DNA from: an uncultured Maribacter sp.
GTDB lineage: Bacteria > Bacteroidota > Bacteroidia > Flavobacteriales > Flavobacteriaceae
Length of the DNA: 64,000 nucleotides
Reading direction: 5' to 3'
Assembly (NCBI GenBank): GCA_947493885.1
Contig: CANLTE010000002.1
Coordinates: 186,001-250,000 of the forward strand
The number at the start of each line of letters is the position of its first letter. Position 1 is the first letter of the stretch. Both the position numbers and the translations under genes were made by a program. This document shows positions 16,235 to 25,731 of this stretch, in pieces. Under the pieces are notes generated by a model. It was given only the letters and a program-made list of their open reading frames with translations, was not told where the DNA came from and did no database searches.

Positions 16235-17473
16235 CTACAATAATTTACGAAGGTAATCTATGATTTGGATGCTCGCCCCTGTGCTTTTTGTAATGTAGTT
16301 GGAATTAATTTGTCCAGTGACCTTGTGAAATTGGATGTCAGATAAAAGTCTGTTCAAAATGCGGATAAACTCCACCTCGTTATTTACAGAGATTATGCCT
16401 TTTAATTTTACTAAATCTTCAGCTTCTTTGAATCCATTATAATTTGAACCAATAATAACGGGTATTCCGAAAACAGCTGGTTCTAGGGTATTGTGGAGAC
16501 CAGTTGCGAAAGCTCCTCCAACATATGAAATATGAGCGTAACTATAAATTTTTGTAAGCAGACCAATGGTGTCAATAATTAAGACATCATAATCACTTAA
16601 ATTTTGATCTTTAATTTCAGAGTACAATAATGTTTTTCCAGAAATAGTATTTCGTAGATGTATAATGTGCTCGGTCTTTATATTATGTGGGGCAATAACA
16701 TATTTCAATTTGTCTTTTTGATTATTGTTGATATAACCAACCAATATTTTTTCATCTTCAGGCCAAGTACTACCGGCAACCAAGCATTTACTTTTTCCTA
16801 AGAATTGCGTCATAAATTCAATAGTGTTATCTCTTTTTAAAATTTCTGAAACACGGTCAAATCTTGTATCGCCACTTACTGTTGTATTCTGAAAATTGAT
16901 TTTTGATAAAAGTTGTTTTGATTTTTCGTCTTGAATAAAAAAATGCTCAAACGTATTCAACGTGTTTTTCATAAATCCACCATACCACTTAAAGTAGATA
17001 TGGTTTTCTTTAAAAAGTGCAGAAATAAGTATGGTCGGAATTTGCTTAGCGGCTAATACCTTAAGGTAATTTGGCCATATTTCATATTTTACAAATAATA
17101 CTAGTTGAGGGTTGGCGTATTTTATAAAAGCTGTAGCATTTTTTTTAGTGTCCAGCGGTAGGTACGTTACTAAATCCGCAGCGGAGGTATTTTTTTTCAC
17201 CTCATACCCTGAAGGCGAAAAGAAGGTTACAAGTAGTTTGTAATTTGAATATTCTTGTTTTATTTTTTCAAGTATAGGTAAACCTTGCTCAAATTCTCCT
17301 AATGAGGCAACATGTACCCAAACAACATTATCTGTATTGGAAATGTTTTGTTTTAAATAAGCAAAAACCTGCTTTCTTCCAGCGACAAATAATTTTAATT
17401 TTGGCGAAAAAAAGGCAGCAATTCGTATAAAGAATTGAGCAATATAAACAACACAATTGTAGATAAAATACAC
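16235..17473 (-). CDS. waaA: 3-deoxy-D-manno-octulosonic acid (Kdo) transferase
   Basis: The 412-residue GT30 enzyme transfers Kdo from CMP-Kdo to the lipid A precursor at the inner membrane. Visible signatures are an N-terminal hydrophobic anchor (about 1-25), HVASLGEFEQG with the catalytic-base Glu near E60, FVKYEIWPN, the GDTRFDRV segment that opens the C-terminal Rossmann half, VAGSTWPEDE, and the CMP-Kdo loop GGAFATGLHNTLEPAVFG. The length fits the family. One small lipoprotein gene follows. The divergent DegT aminotransferase and GalE genes also serve surface sugars, so this is an envelope-glycan neighbourhood. Confidence 0.95.
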   Translation of the reverse strand: MYFIYNCVVYIAQFFIRIAAFFSPKLKLFVAGRKQVFAYLKQNISNTDNVVWVHVASLGEFEQGLPILEKIKQEYSNYKLLVTFFSPSGYEVKKNTSAADLVTYLPLDTKKNATAFIKYANPQLVLFVKYEIWPNYLKVLAAKQIPTILISALFKENHIYFKWYGGFMKNTLNTFEHFFIQDEKSKQLLSKINFQNTTVSGDTRFDRVSEILKRDNTIEFMTQFLGKSKCLVAGSTWPEDEKILVGYINNNQKDKLKYVIAPHNIKTEHIIHLRNTISGKTLLYSEIKDQNLSDYDVLIIDTIGLLTKIYSYAHISYVGGAFATGLHNTLEPAVFGIPVIIGSNYNGFKEAEDLVKLKGIISVNNEVEFIRILNRLLSDIQFHKVTGQINSNYITKSTGASIQIIDYLRKLL

Positions 17474-17519
17474 TCGAAAAAAGGTTTGAGGCTAAAATAC
17501 GTTTCTTTCTATAATTTCA

Positions 17520-17550
17520 TTGGTTACGCCTTCTTAATTTTGTAATTTTG
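17520..17550 (+). promoter_or_regulatory. Promoter of the DegT aminotransferase gene
   Basis: TTG (17520-17522) and TAATTTTG (17543-17550) are spaced by 20 nt, matching the Bacteroidota consensus. The leader to the ATG at 17570 is short, about 13-15 nt. Confidence 0.6.
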
Positions 17551-17569
17551 TGTACTTAACTGAGAGCAA

Positions 17570-18718
17570 ATGCGAAAAATTCAAATGGTTGACCTAAATG
17601 GTCAATATCAATCCATTAAAGAGCAAGTTAATTCCTCAATTTCTCAAATTTTAGATAGTTCTTCATACATTAATGGTCCCCAAGTTCATGCTTTTCAAAA
17701 AGAATTAGAAACGTATTTGGGAGTTAAACATGTAATTCCATGTGCTAATGGTACTGATGCTTTGCAAATTGCAATGATGGGATTAGGACTGCAGCCAGGT
17801 GATGAGATAATAACAGCTGACTTTACATTTGCGGCTACCGTTGAAGTAATAGCTTTACTTAGGCTTACACCAGTTTTAGTTGATGTAAATCCAAATGATT
17901 TTAATATTGATATTGAAGCAATAGAAAAAGCGATTACTCCAAAAACAAAAGCCATTGTTCCCGTACATTTGTTCGGACAATGCGCCAATATGGATGAGGT
18001 TATGAGGCTTGCTGAAAAGCATAATCTTTTTGTGATAGAGGATAATGCTCAGGCAATAGGAGCAGATTATACTTTTGCCAATGGTGAGATAAAAAAAGCA
18101 GGAACTATTGGGCATGTAGGTTCTACCAGTTTTTTTCCATCCAAGAATTTAGGATGTTATGGAGATGGGGGGGCAATATTTACGAATGATGATAAGTTAG
18201 CCCATACGCTAAGAGGAATAGTAAATCACGGTATGTATGAAAGATATCATCATGATGTTGTTGGTGTAAATTCTAGATTAGATTCTATTCAAGCAGCAGT
18301 TTTGAGTGCAAAGTTGCCCAGGCTGGATGAGTATTGCGAACAAAGAAGGACTGCAGCAAAAAAATATACAAAAGCATTTGAGGGGCAACAGCATATTGTT
18401 GTTCCTGAAACTGTAAATGACAAGGGTGAAGAGGCATACAAAAATCATGTGTTCCATCAATACACTTTAAAGATTACAAACTGTAAGCGTGACGCATTGG
18501 TAAAGCATTTGAATGAAAATGGAATTCCATGTGGTGTGTATTATCCAATACCATTACATAATCAAAAGGCCTATGTTGATTCTAGATATAATGAAGCTGA
18601 TTTTGCGGTTACCAATCAATTGGTTAAAGAAGTTATTTCATTACCAATGCATACCGAGTTGGATGATGAGCAGATAGACTATATAACTAATACAATTATC
18701 GAATTTGTGAATAGTTAA
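17570..18718 (+). CDS. DegT/DnrJ/EryC1/StrS sugar aminotransferase
   Basis: The 382-residue PLP enzyme transfers an amino group to a nucleotide-linked keto sugar. The family signatures are CANGTDALQIA, the PLP-ring Asp of VIEDNAQAIGA (D158), and the Schiff-base lysine K192 in TSFFPSKNLGCYGDGGA. The C-terminal HQYTLKI and VYYPIPLHNQKAY motifs build the sugar pocket. The closest experimental relatives by motif are WbpE-like UDP-sugar aminotransferases, but the exact sugar cannot be fixed from sequence. It is followed by galE after 55 nt on the same strand, which suggests shared use in lipopolysaccharide or capsule sugar supply. Confidence 0.9.
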   Translation: MRKIQMVDLNGQYQSIKEQVNSSISQILDSSSYINGPQVHAFQKELETYLGVKHVIPCANGTDALQIAMMGLGLQPGDEIITADFTFAATVEVIALLRLTPVLVDVNPNDFNIDIEAIEKAITPKTKAIVPVHLFGQCANMDEVMRLAEKHNLFVIEDNAQAIGADYTFANGEIKKAGTIGHVGSTSFFPSKNLGCYGDGGAIFTNDDKLAHTLRGIVNHGMYERYHHDVVGVNSRLDSIQAAVLSAKLPRLDEYCEQRRTAAKKYTKAFEGQQHIVVPETVNDKGEEAYKNHVFHQYTLKITNCKRDALVKHLNENGIPCGVYYPIPLHNQKAYVDSRYNEADFAVTNQLVKEVISLPMHTELDDEQIDYITNTIIEFVNS

Positions 18719-18773
18719 CCTAAATAAAATGGTTGATTTGTACATTAAATATAATGCTCTAAAAAGAAGTTAA

Positions 18774-19790
18774 ATGAAAATACTTGTTACAGGCGGATTG
18801 GGTTTTATAGGTTCCCATACCGTTGTGGAATTGCAAAACGAAGGGTACGAAGTTGTAATAATTGATGATTGTTCTAATGCCGATGAAAAGGTATTAGATG
18901 GTATCGAGACAATTACAGGAAAACGACCACTTTTTGAAAAAATTGATTTAAGAGAGAAAACAAAAGTAGAAGACTTTTTTAAGCGTTATCAAGATGTTGA
19001 AGGTGTGATACATTTTGCAGCATCAAAAGCAGTTGGTGAGAGTGTCGAAAAACCGCTACTTTACTATGAAAATAATATTGGAACACTTGTATATCTCTTA
19101 AAAGAGTTGGCTAAAAAAAATAAAGCAAGTTTTATCTTTAGTTCATCTTGTACCGTATATGGTCAAGCAGATGAAATGCCTATTACAGAAAGTGCTCCTG
19201 TTAAAACGGCGGAATCGCCTTATGGTAATACAAAGCAAATGGGAGAAGAAATCATATTTGATGCCTGTAAGGTAACCCCAAGTTTAAATGCAATAGCGCT
19301 GCGTTATTTTAATCCAATGGGTGCACACCCAAGTGTAGAAATAGGAGAATTACCTGTTGGAGTTCCACAAAACTTAGTTCCTTATATTACGCAAACAGGA
19401 ATGGGTTTAAGAAATGAGCTGTCTGTTTTTGGAGATGATTATCCAACTCCAGATGGAACAGCAGTACGAGATTACATATATGTAGTAGATTTAGCAAAAG
19501 CCCATGTTTTAGCATTAAAACGTTTGATTGAGAGCAAAAATGAAGAGAACTATGAAGTGTTTAATGTAGGTACAGGAAAAGGAAGTTCTGTATTGGAGGT
19601 TATTCAAAGTTTTGAGCGTGTTTCAGGAAAAAAATTAAATTATAAAATTGTTCCTCGTAGAGCTGGGGATATTACAAGCGCTTATGCAGACACCACTAAA
19701 GCTAATGAAATATTAGGCTGGAAATCTCAATATTCGTTAGACGAAGCAATGAAGTCAGCTTGGGATTGGGAGCAAAAAATTAGAAGCTAA
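18774..19790 (+). CDS. galE: UDP-glucose 4-epimerase
   Basis: The 338-residue extended short-chain dehydrogenase shows the NAD-binding GGLGFIG (7-13), acidic DD after the second strand, HFAASKAVGES, the SSSCTVYG strand with catalytic Ser, and the YxxxK pair Y150/K154 in SPYGNTK. LRYFNPMGAHPS and the C-terminal RRAGDITSAYADTTKA are typical of GalE itself rather than of GalE-like dehydratases. It interconverts UDP-glucose and UDP-galactose in the cytosol, feeding envelope polysaccharide synthesis. It lies downstream of the DegT aminotransferase and ends at an exceptionally strong terminator (19818). Confidence 0.95.
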   Translation: MKILVTGGLGFIGSHTVVELQNEGYEVVIIDDCSNADEKVLDGIETITGKRPLFEKIDLREKTKVEDFFKRYQDVEGVIHFAASKAVGESVEKPLLYYENNIGTLVYLLKELAKKNKASFIFSSSCTVYGQADEMPITESAPVKTAESPYGNTKQMGEEIIFDACKVTPSLNAIALRYFNPMGAHPSVEIGELPVGVPQNLVPYITQTGMGLRNELSVFGDDYPTPDGTAVRDYIYVVDLAKAHVLALKRLIESKNEENYEVFNVGTGKGSSVLEVIQSFERVSGKKLNYKIVPRRAGDITSAYADTTKANEILGWKSQYSLDEAMKSAWDWEQKIRS

Positions 19791-19817
19791 ATTTTTGTAA
19801 TACTTTCTTGTAGAAAA

Positions 19818-19855
19818 TTAATCAGGGGAAATATGTGTATATTTCCCCTGATTAA
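19818..19855 (+). terminator. Strong terminator of galE
   Basis: A perfect 17-bp inverted repeat (19818-19834 and 19839-19855) encloses the loop GTGT and is followed by TTTTAAAA. It contains the outermost ATG of the next reading frame (19833), which speaks against that ATG as a start. Confidence 0.85.
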
Positions 19856-19874
19856 TTTTAAAACCTGTCCTGTT

Positions 19875-21155
19875 ATGAAGAAAATATTACTGTGTTTTTC
19901 GTTATTGTTAACTATTTCAGTTTTTGCTCAAGAAACTTATCTGCAATGTGGTAATGTTTTAGATGTAGAAAAAGGAAAACTACTCTCAGAACAAACTATT
20001 GTTATTTCAGGAAATAAAATAAAAGAAATACAAAACGGATATGTTTCAGGAAGTTCTTCAGATATTGTTATTGATTTAAAAAGTAAAACAGTTCTTCCTG
20101 GGTTGATAGATATGCATGTACATATTGAAAGTGAATCAAACCCAAATACCTATATAAAGAGGTATACAAATAATGATGCCGATATTGCTTTTGAATCTAC
20201 GGTTTATGCAAAAAGAACTTTAATGGCTGGTTTTACTACTGTTAGAGATTTAGGGGGTACAGGAGTAAATATTGCATTGAGAAATGCTATAAACAAAGGA
20301 ATAGTAGTTGGACCTAGGATTTTTACTGCGGGGAAATCTATTGCCAGTACTGGGGGACACGCAGATCCAACAAATGGAATGAAAAAATCTTTGATGGGTG
20401 ATCCTGGACCTAAAGAAGGGGTAGTTAACTCTCCAGAAGAAGGAAGAAAAGCGGTTAGGCAGCGATATAAGGATGGGGCTGATGTAATTAAAATCACAGC
20501 AACAGGAGGTGTGCTTAGTGTAGCAAAAAGTGGGCAAAACCCGCAGTTTACTATAGATGAAATAAAAGCTATTACTACAACAGCTAAAGATTATGGTATG
20601 TTAACAGCAGCTCATGCTCATGGTGATGAAGGTATGCAACGTGCAATTTTAGGAGGAATAAAAACTATTGAGCATGGTACCAAAATGAGCGAGGCTACCA
20701 TGGAGTTAATGAAACAGTATAACGCCTATTTGGTGCCAACGATTACAGCTGGTAAACAAGTTGCTGAAAAGGCAAAAATAAAAGATTATTTTCCAGAAGT
20801 TGTTGCAAAAAAAGCAGCAGAAATAGGACCCTTAATTCAAAAAATGTTTAAACAAGCATATAAAAAAGGTGTGCCAATTGCCTTTGGGACAGATGCAGGT
20901 GTTTTTCCGCACGGACTTAATGCTAAAGAGTTTGGTTATATGGTAGAGGTAGGAATGCCTGCTGACGAAGCTATTAGATCTGCTACAATTACTAATGCAA
21001 GTTTGTTGGGTGCAGGTCAAGAGTTAGGACAAGTGAAAAAAGGATTCACAGCAGATATTATAGCAGTAAGCGGTAATCCATTAAAGGATGTTAAGACACT
21101 TGAAAATGTAACTTTTGTAATGAAAGAAGGTGTTGTTTATAAAAGTCAAGAGTAA
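19875..21155 (+). CDS. Secreted metal-dependent amidohydrolase (imidazolonepropionase-like)
   Basis: From the ATG at 19875 the protein has 426 residues. It begins with a signal peptide (MKKILLCFSLLLTISVFAQ). Metal ligands are in LPGLIDMHVHIE (HxH), the carbamylated-lysine candidate in DVIKITATGG, the His of TAAHAHGDEGM, the His of TIEHGTKM, and the Asp of IAFGTDAGVFPHG. It closely resembles periplasmic Xaa-Pro or Xaa-Arg dipeptidases of the amidohydrolase superfamily. A further ATG 42 nt upstream lies inside the galE terminator hairpin and would bury the signal peptide, so I reject it. Four nt after the stop begins a small gene that may be translationally coupled. Confidence 0.9.
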   Translation: MKKILLCFSLLLTISVFAQETYLQCGNVLDVEKGKLLSEQTIVISGNKIKEIQNGYVSGSSSDIVIDLKSKTVLPGLIDMHVHIESESNPNTYIKRYTNNDADIAFESTVYAKRTLMAGFTTVRDLGGTGVNIALRNAINKGIVVGPRIFTAGKSIASTGGHADPTNGMKKSLMGDPGPKEGVVNSPEEGRKAVRQRYKDGADVIKITATGGVLSVAKSGQNPQFTIDEIKAITTTAKDYGMLTAAHAHGDEGMQRAILGGIKTIEHGTKMSEATMELMKQYNAYLVPTITAGKQVAEKAKIKDYFPEVVAKKAAEIGPLIQKMFKQAYKKGVPIAFGTDAGVFPHGLNAKEFGYMVEVGMPADEAIRSATITNASLLGAGQELGQVKKGFTADIIAVSGNPLKDVKTLENVTFVMKEGVVYKSQE

Positions 21156-21159
21156 TTTA

Positions 21160-21513
21160 ATGCAGATTAACTTTAGTAATAGTAAGGAGTTATTGCAAAC
21201 TGCAATAGAAGAAGAGTTGTATGAAAAGTTAGTTAATCAGCTTAAAAAAGATTTTTCTCTAGCAAACATTTTTATCGATTTTTCTGAAAATATAAAAACT
21301 TATGAGTTACAGACGTTGATTCTAGAGAAAATATATGTTCTTATCATGGAGAAGTTTTCAGAATACCTTAATCTATTGTATATAATAGATGTGCCAGAAC
21401 GTGCATTTAAAGAAATTAAGGTGACAGATGTTGTTGAAATTTCGGAACAGGTCACTTTTCTTATTTTAAAAAGAGAGTTGCAAAAGGTTTGGCTCAAAAA
21501 AAAATATTCATAG
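21160..21513 (+). CDS. Conserved-looking hypothetical protein
   Basis: The 117-residue protein begins MQINFSNSKELLQTAIEEEL. It is rich in Leu, Glu and Lys with predicted helices alternating with a short strand region (FIDFSENIKTYELQTLILEK), and has no signal peptide, Cys motif or membrane segment. I do not recognise a family. The start chosen is the ATG 4 nt after the amidohydrolase stop; an earlier ATG at 21130 would overlap that gene by 26 nt and adds a sequence unlike the rest. It sits just before sucA, but a 150-nt gap separates them, so functional coupling is not supported. Confidence 0.65.
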   Translation: MQINFSNSKELLQTAIEEELYEKLVNQLKKDFSLANIFIDFSENIKTYELQTLILEKIYVLIMEKFSEYLNLLYIIDVPERAFKEIKVTDVVEISEQVTFLILKRELQKVWLKKKYS

Positions 21514-21663
21514 TAGGTAAATGATTTTTCTAATTTTATAAAATAAATGCACATTTTTCTTTAAATATGTATTTATTCTATAATTACAACTCATATTAGG
21601 CCTACATATGCTAAAAGTTGTATTTTTGATGAACTTTATTCTTAAAGATATAGAGAGAGATTC

Positions 21664-24450
21664 ATGGATAAATATTCCTTTTTAAACGCTGCGCATACTT
21701 CTTTTTTTGCAACGTTATATGACAAGTATTTAGTTAACCCTGATAGTGTTGAACCAAGTTGGCGTGCATTTTTTCAGGGATTTGATTTTGGCAAAGAAAG
21801 TCTACTTGATGAAATTGATGATGAAGCAATTGGTAATTTAGCTACCGAAGTGCCTCAATCTTTGAAAAAAGAATTTCAGGTTATTCGCTTAATCAATGGA
21901 TACAGGAGTCGTGGACACCTATTTACTAAAACTAACCCAGTAAGAGCAAGAAGAAAGTATTTGCCAACTTTGGATATCGAAAATTTTGGTTTAGCCGAGT
22001 CAGATTTAAATACAGTATTTACTGCAGGAGAAATTATTGGAATAGGAGTAAGTTCGCTTCAAGATATTTTACGTCATCTGCAAAGCATATATTGCGACGC
22101 TATTGGTGTTGAGTATATGTATATTAGGCAACCAGATAAAGTGTCTTGGATTCAGGATTGGATAAATGTTAATGACAATCATCCAGATTTTGATGCGAAT
22201 AGAAAAAAGCATATTCTTCGTAAACTTAATCAAGCGGTTTCGTTTGAGTCTTTTTTACATACAAAATATGTTGGTCAAAAACGTTTTTCTTTAGAAGGTA
22301 ATGAATCGTTAATTCCGGCTTTAGATGCTCTGGTTGAAAGGGCCGCTGAAATGGGAGTTAAGCAATTCGTAATGGGTATGGCACATAGAGGACGTTTAAA
22401 TGTGCTTACCAATATATTTGGAAAATCTGCAAAAGATATTTTTAGCGAGTTTGATGGTAAAGATTACGAGCAAGAAATTTTTGATGGTGATGTTAAATAT
22501 CATTTAGGTTGGACATCAGACCGTATTACGGATAACGGGAATAAAATAAAAATGAATATTGCTCCTAATCCATCGCATTTAGAAACCGTTGGAGCTGTGG
22601 TTTGTGGTATTACAAGAGCAAAACAGGATGATCATTATCCAGATGATTTTTCAAAGGTTTTGCCGATTGTGGTTCATGGTGATGCTGCCGTTGCAGGACA
22701 AGGTCTTGTATACGAGGTAGTTCAGATGTCTAAATTGGATGGGTACAAAAATGGCGGTACCATTCATATCGTAGTAAATAATCAAATTGGTTTTACTACT
22801 AATTATTTAGATGCTAGATCCTCCACGTATTGTACAGACGTGGGTAAAGTTACCTTAAGTCCAGTTTTGCATGTAAATGCGGATGATCCTGAAGCGGTTG
22901 TTCACGCATCCCTATTTGCTTTAGAATATAGAATGCGTTATAGTAGCGATGTGTTTATTGATTTATTAGGATATCGAAAATATGGACATAATGAAGGTGA
23001 CGAACCTCGTTTTACACAGCCAAAACTATATAAGGCAATTGCAAAGCATAAAAATCCCAGAGATATTTATGCGGAAAAATTAATAGCTCAGGGTATAATA
23101 AACGATGGTTATATTAAGGAGCTGGAAAAAGAGTATAAAGCCTCGTTGGAGGAAGAATTAGAAGATTCTAGAAAAGAGGATAAAACAATCATTACTCCTT
23201 TTATGGAAGACGAATGGAAAGGATTTATTTCCGTTCGTGAATGGGAGATGATGGAAGCTGTGGATACCACTGTTAACAAAAAAGATCTTGAAAAAGTTGC
23301 TGAGGTAATAACGGAGTTGCCATCAGACAAAAAGTTTCTTAGAAAAGCTGAAAAGCTTATCAAAGACAGAAAGAAAATGTTTTTTGAAACAAATAAGCTG
23401 GATTGGGCAATGGGAGAACTTCTTGCTTATGGGACTTTGTTGGATGAAGGCTTTAATGTTAGAATTTCGGGTCAAGATGTGGAGAGAGGTACTTTTTCAC
23501 ATAGACATGCCGTATTGAAGGTAGAAGAGAGTGAAGAAGAGGTATTGCTCTTAAGTAACCTAACAAAAAAGAAAAACGGATTTCAGATATATAACTCATT
23601 GTTGTCTGAATATGGTGTTGTTGGTTTTGACTACGGGTATGCAATGGCAAACCCAAATACTTTAACAATTTGGGAAGCTCAATTTGGTGATTTCAGTAAT
23701 GGAGCTCAGATTATGTTAGACCAATATATATCTGCAGCTGAAGATAAATGGAAATTGCAGAACGGATTAGTAATGTTGCTTCCTCATGGCTATGAAGGTC
23801 AAGGGGCAGAGCATTCGTCAGCGAGAATGGAGCGTTACTTGCAACTTTGTGCACGTGATAATATGTATGTTGCTGATGTAAGTACACCAGCTCAAATATT
23901 TCATATTCTAAGAAGGCAAATGAAGGTTAATTTCAGAAAACCTTTAATAATTTTTACACCTAAAAGTTTATTACGTAACCCAAGGGCAGTTTCTTCAGTA
24001 GAAGAATTTGCTTCTGGAGGTTTTCAAGAAGTGATAGATGATAGTAATGTTAAAGTAGATGATGTTAAAACTTTAGTTTTCTGTACGGGTAAATTCTATT
24101 ACGATTTATTGTTAGAGCGAGAAAAGTTAGAAAGAAACAATGTTGCCTTAGTTAGAGTGGAGCAGTTGTTCCCATTGCCAGAAGAGCAAATGAAGGCGGT
24201 AATAGATAAGTATAAAAATGCTGATGACATAGTATGGGCTCAAGAAGAACCAAGGAATATGGGAGCATGGAGTCATATGATGATGCATTTTAGTGAGGCA
24301 CATAAATTTAGAGTAGCGTCTAGGAGATTTTATGCAGCTCCAGCGGCTGGTAGTGCCGTTCGCTCAAAAGCAAGACATCAGCAAGTTATTGATTATGTTT
24401 TTGATAAAACAAAAGATAATCTAACACGAAGACCTAAAACAAAAAAATAA
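21664..24450 (+). CDS. sucA: 2-oxoglutarate dehydrogenase E1 component
   Basis: The 928-residue thiamine-diphosphate enzyme performs the decarboxylating first step of the 2-oxoglutarate dehydrogenase complex in the TCA cycle. The N-terminal FLNAAHTSFFATLYDKYL helix docks E1 to the complex. FVMGMAHRGRLNVL, VVHGDAAVAGQG with the ThDP/Mg site, NNQIGFTT, and RKYGHNEGDEP follow in order, then the transketolase-like pyrimidine domain (WGMGELLAYG-like segment, GQDVERGTFSHRHA) and the C-terminal domain ending in ARHQQVIDYVFDK. Length is normal. sucB follows after 20 nt; the lpd (E3) gene is not in the window. A -7 box TATTTTTG lies at 21621-21628. Confidence 0.97.
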   Translation: MDKYSFLNAAHTSFFATLYDKYLVNPDSVEPSWRAFFQGFDFGKESLLDEIDDEAIGNLATEVPQSLKKEFQVIRLINGYRSRGHLFTKTNPVRARRKYLPTLDIENFGLAESDLNTVFTAGEIIGIGVSSLQDILRHLQSIYCDAIGVEYMYIRQPDKVSWIQDWINVNDNHPDFDANRKKHILRKLNQAVSFESFLHTKYVGQKRFSLEGNESLIPALDALVERAAEMGVKQFVMGMAHRGRLNVLTNIFGKSAKDIFSEFDGKDYEQEIFDGDVKYHLGWTSDRITDNGNKIKMNIAPNPSHLETVGAVVCGITRAKQDDHYPDDFSKVLPIVVHGDAAVAGQGLVYEVVQMSKLDGYKNGGTIHIVVNNQIGFTTNYLDARSSTYCTDVGKVTLSPVLHVNADDPEAVVHASLFALEYRMRYSSDVFIDLLGYRKYGHNEGDEPRFTQPKLYKAIAKHKNPRDIYAEKLIAQGIINDGYIKELEKEYKASLEEELEDSRKEDKTIITPFMEDEWKGFISVREWEMMEAVDTTVNKKDLEKVAEVITELPSDKKFLRKAEKLIKDRKKMFFETNKLDWAMGELLAYGTLLDEGFNVRISGQDVERGTFSHRHAVLKVEESEEEVLLLSNLTKKKNGFQIYNSLLSEYGVVGFDYGYAMANPNTLTIWEAQFGDFSNGAQIMLDQYISAAEDKWKLQNGLVMLLPHGYEGQGAEHSSARMERYLQLCARDNMYVADVSTPAQIFHILRRQMKVNFRKPLIIFTPKSLLRNPRAVSSVEEFASGGFQEVIDDSNVKVDDVKTLVFCTGKFYYDLLLEREKLERNNVALVRVEQLFPLPEEQMKAVIDKYKNADDIVWAQEEPRNMGAWSHMMMHFSEAHKFRVASRRFYAAPAAGSAVRSKARHQQVIDYVFDKTKDNLTRRPKTKK

Positions 24451-24470
24451 GATAACAAATTATATAAACA

Positions 24471-25682
24471 ATGATTCTAGAAATGAAAGTCCCTTCGCCA
24501 GGGGAGTCTATAACAGAGGTTGAGATAGCGGAATGGTTGGTTCAAGATGGTGATTATGTTGAAAAAGACCAAGCTATTGCCGAGGTTGATTCGGATAAAG
24601 CTACATTAGAATTACCAGCAGAGCAGAGTGGTATTATTACTTTGAAAGCTGAAGAAGGAGATGCAGTAGCTGTTGGGGCTGTAGTTTGTTTAATAGATAC
24701 TAGTGCGGCAAAACCTGAAGGGGCACCAGTTTCTGAAGAGAAAAAAGTGGAAGCTCCTAAAACGGAACCTAAAAAAGTAGTAGAAACCCCTGTAAAAGAG
24801 AGTTATGCAACAGGTACAGCGTCACCTGCAGCGAAAAAGATTTTAAACGAAAAAGGAATAGAGTCTTCTGCCATAAAGGGTACAGGAAAAGATGGGAGAA
24901 TAACTAAAGAAGATGCTGTCAAAGCAGTGCCTTCTATGGGGACTCCAACGGGAGGAAATAGAGGAGAAAGTCGTTCTAAGCTTTCCATGCTGCGTCGTAA
25001 AGTTGCTGAAAGATTAGTAGCTGCTAAAAATGAAACGGCAATGCTAACGACCTTTAACGAGGTAGATATGTCACCAATTTTTGAACTTCGAAAAGAATAC
25101 AAAGAAGCTTTTAAAGAAAAACATGGTGTTGGTCTTGGGTTTATGTCATTTTTTACCCTTGCGGTAGTAAGAGCATTAGAAATGTATCCAGCCGTAAACT
25201 CTATGATAGATGGTAAAGAAATGATTTCTTATGATTTCTGCGATATCAGTATTGCTGTTTCTGGGCCTAAGGGTTTAATGGTGCCAGTGATTAGAAATGC
25301 AGAGAATCTTACTTTTAGAGGTGTTGAGTCTGAAGTGAAACGTCTAGCAATAAGAGCAAGAGAAGGGGAAATTACTGTTGATGAAATGACAGGAGGTACT
25401 TTTACTATCACTAATGGTGGTGTATTTGGCTCAATGTTATCTACTCCAATAATTAATCCTCCGCAAAGTGCAATTTTAGGGATGCATAACATTGTTGAAA
25501 GACCCGTGGTAAAAAATGGTGCAATAGTGGTTGCTCCAATAATGTATGTGGCATTGTCATATGATCATAGAATAATAGATGGTAAAGAGTCTGTTGGTTT
25601 TCTTGTAGCTGTTAAAGAAGCCTTAGAAAATCCTCAGGAATTATTGATGGATAGTGATGTTAAAAAGGCATTAGAAATGTAG
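24471..25682 (+). CDS. sucB: Dihydrolipoyllysine succinyltransferase (2-oxoglutarate dehydrogenase E2)
   Basis: The 403-residue E2 core protein has one lipoyl domain (1-75) with lipoylated K43 in [10 protein letters not shown], then a Lys/Pro/Glu linker and a peripheral-subunit-binding domain (about 115-150, [13 protein letters not shown] and [13 protein letters not shown]). The catalytic domain from about 165 includes [10 protein letters not shown], the MVPVIRNAE strand, and the active-site motif SYDHRIIDG with the His-Asp pair. It accepts the succinyl group from SucA and passes it to CoA. It forms an operon with sucA and ends at a bidirectional terminator. Confidence 0.97.
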   Translation: MILEMKVPSPGESITEVEIAEWLVQDGDYVEKDQAIAEVDSDKATLELPAEQSGIITLKAEEGDAVAVGAVVCLIDTSAAKPEGAPVSEEKKVEAPKTEPKKVVETPVKESYATGTASPAAKKILNEKGIESSAIKGTGKDGRITKEDAVKAVPSMGTPTGGNRGESRSKLSMLRRKVAERLVAAKNETAMLTTFNEVDMSPIFELRKEYKEAFKEKHGVGLGFMSFFTLAVVRALEMYPAVNSMIDGKEMISYDFCDISIAVSGPKGLMVPVIRNAENLTFRGVESEVKRLAIRAREGEITVDEMTGGTFTITNGGVFGSMLSTPIINPPQSAILGMHNIVERPVVKNGAIVVAPIMYVALSYDHRIIDGKESVGFLVAVKEALENPQELLMDSDVKKALEM

Positions 25683-25702
25683 TCTTTTGTGCTATTATAT
25701 AT

Positions 25703-25731
25703 AAAAACCCGAAGTACTACTTCGGGTTTTT
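25703..25731. terminator. Bidirectional terminator between sucB and the aspartyl protease
   Basis: The stem AAAAACCCGAAGT with ACTTCGGGTTTTT closes on a 3-nt loop and has T runs on both strands. It also contains the last codons of the minus-strand protease gene (stop at 25717-25719). Confidence 0.85.
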
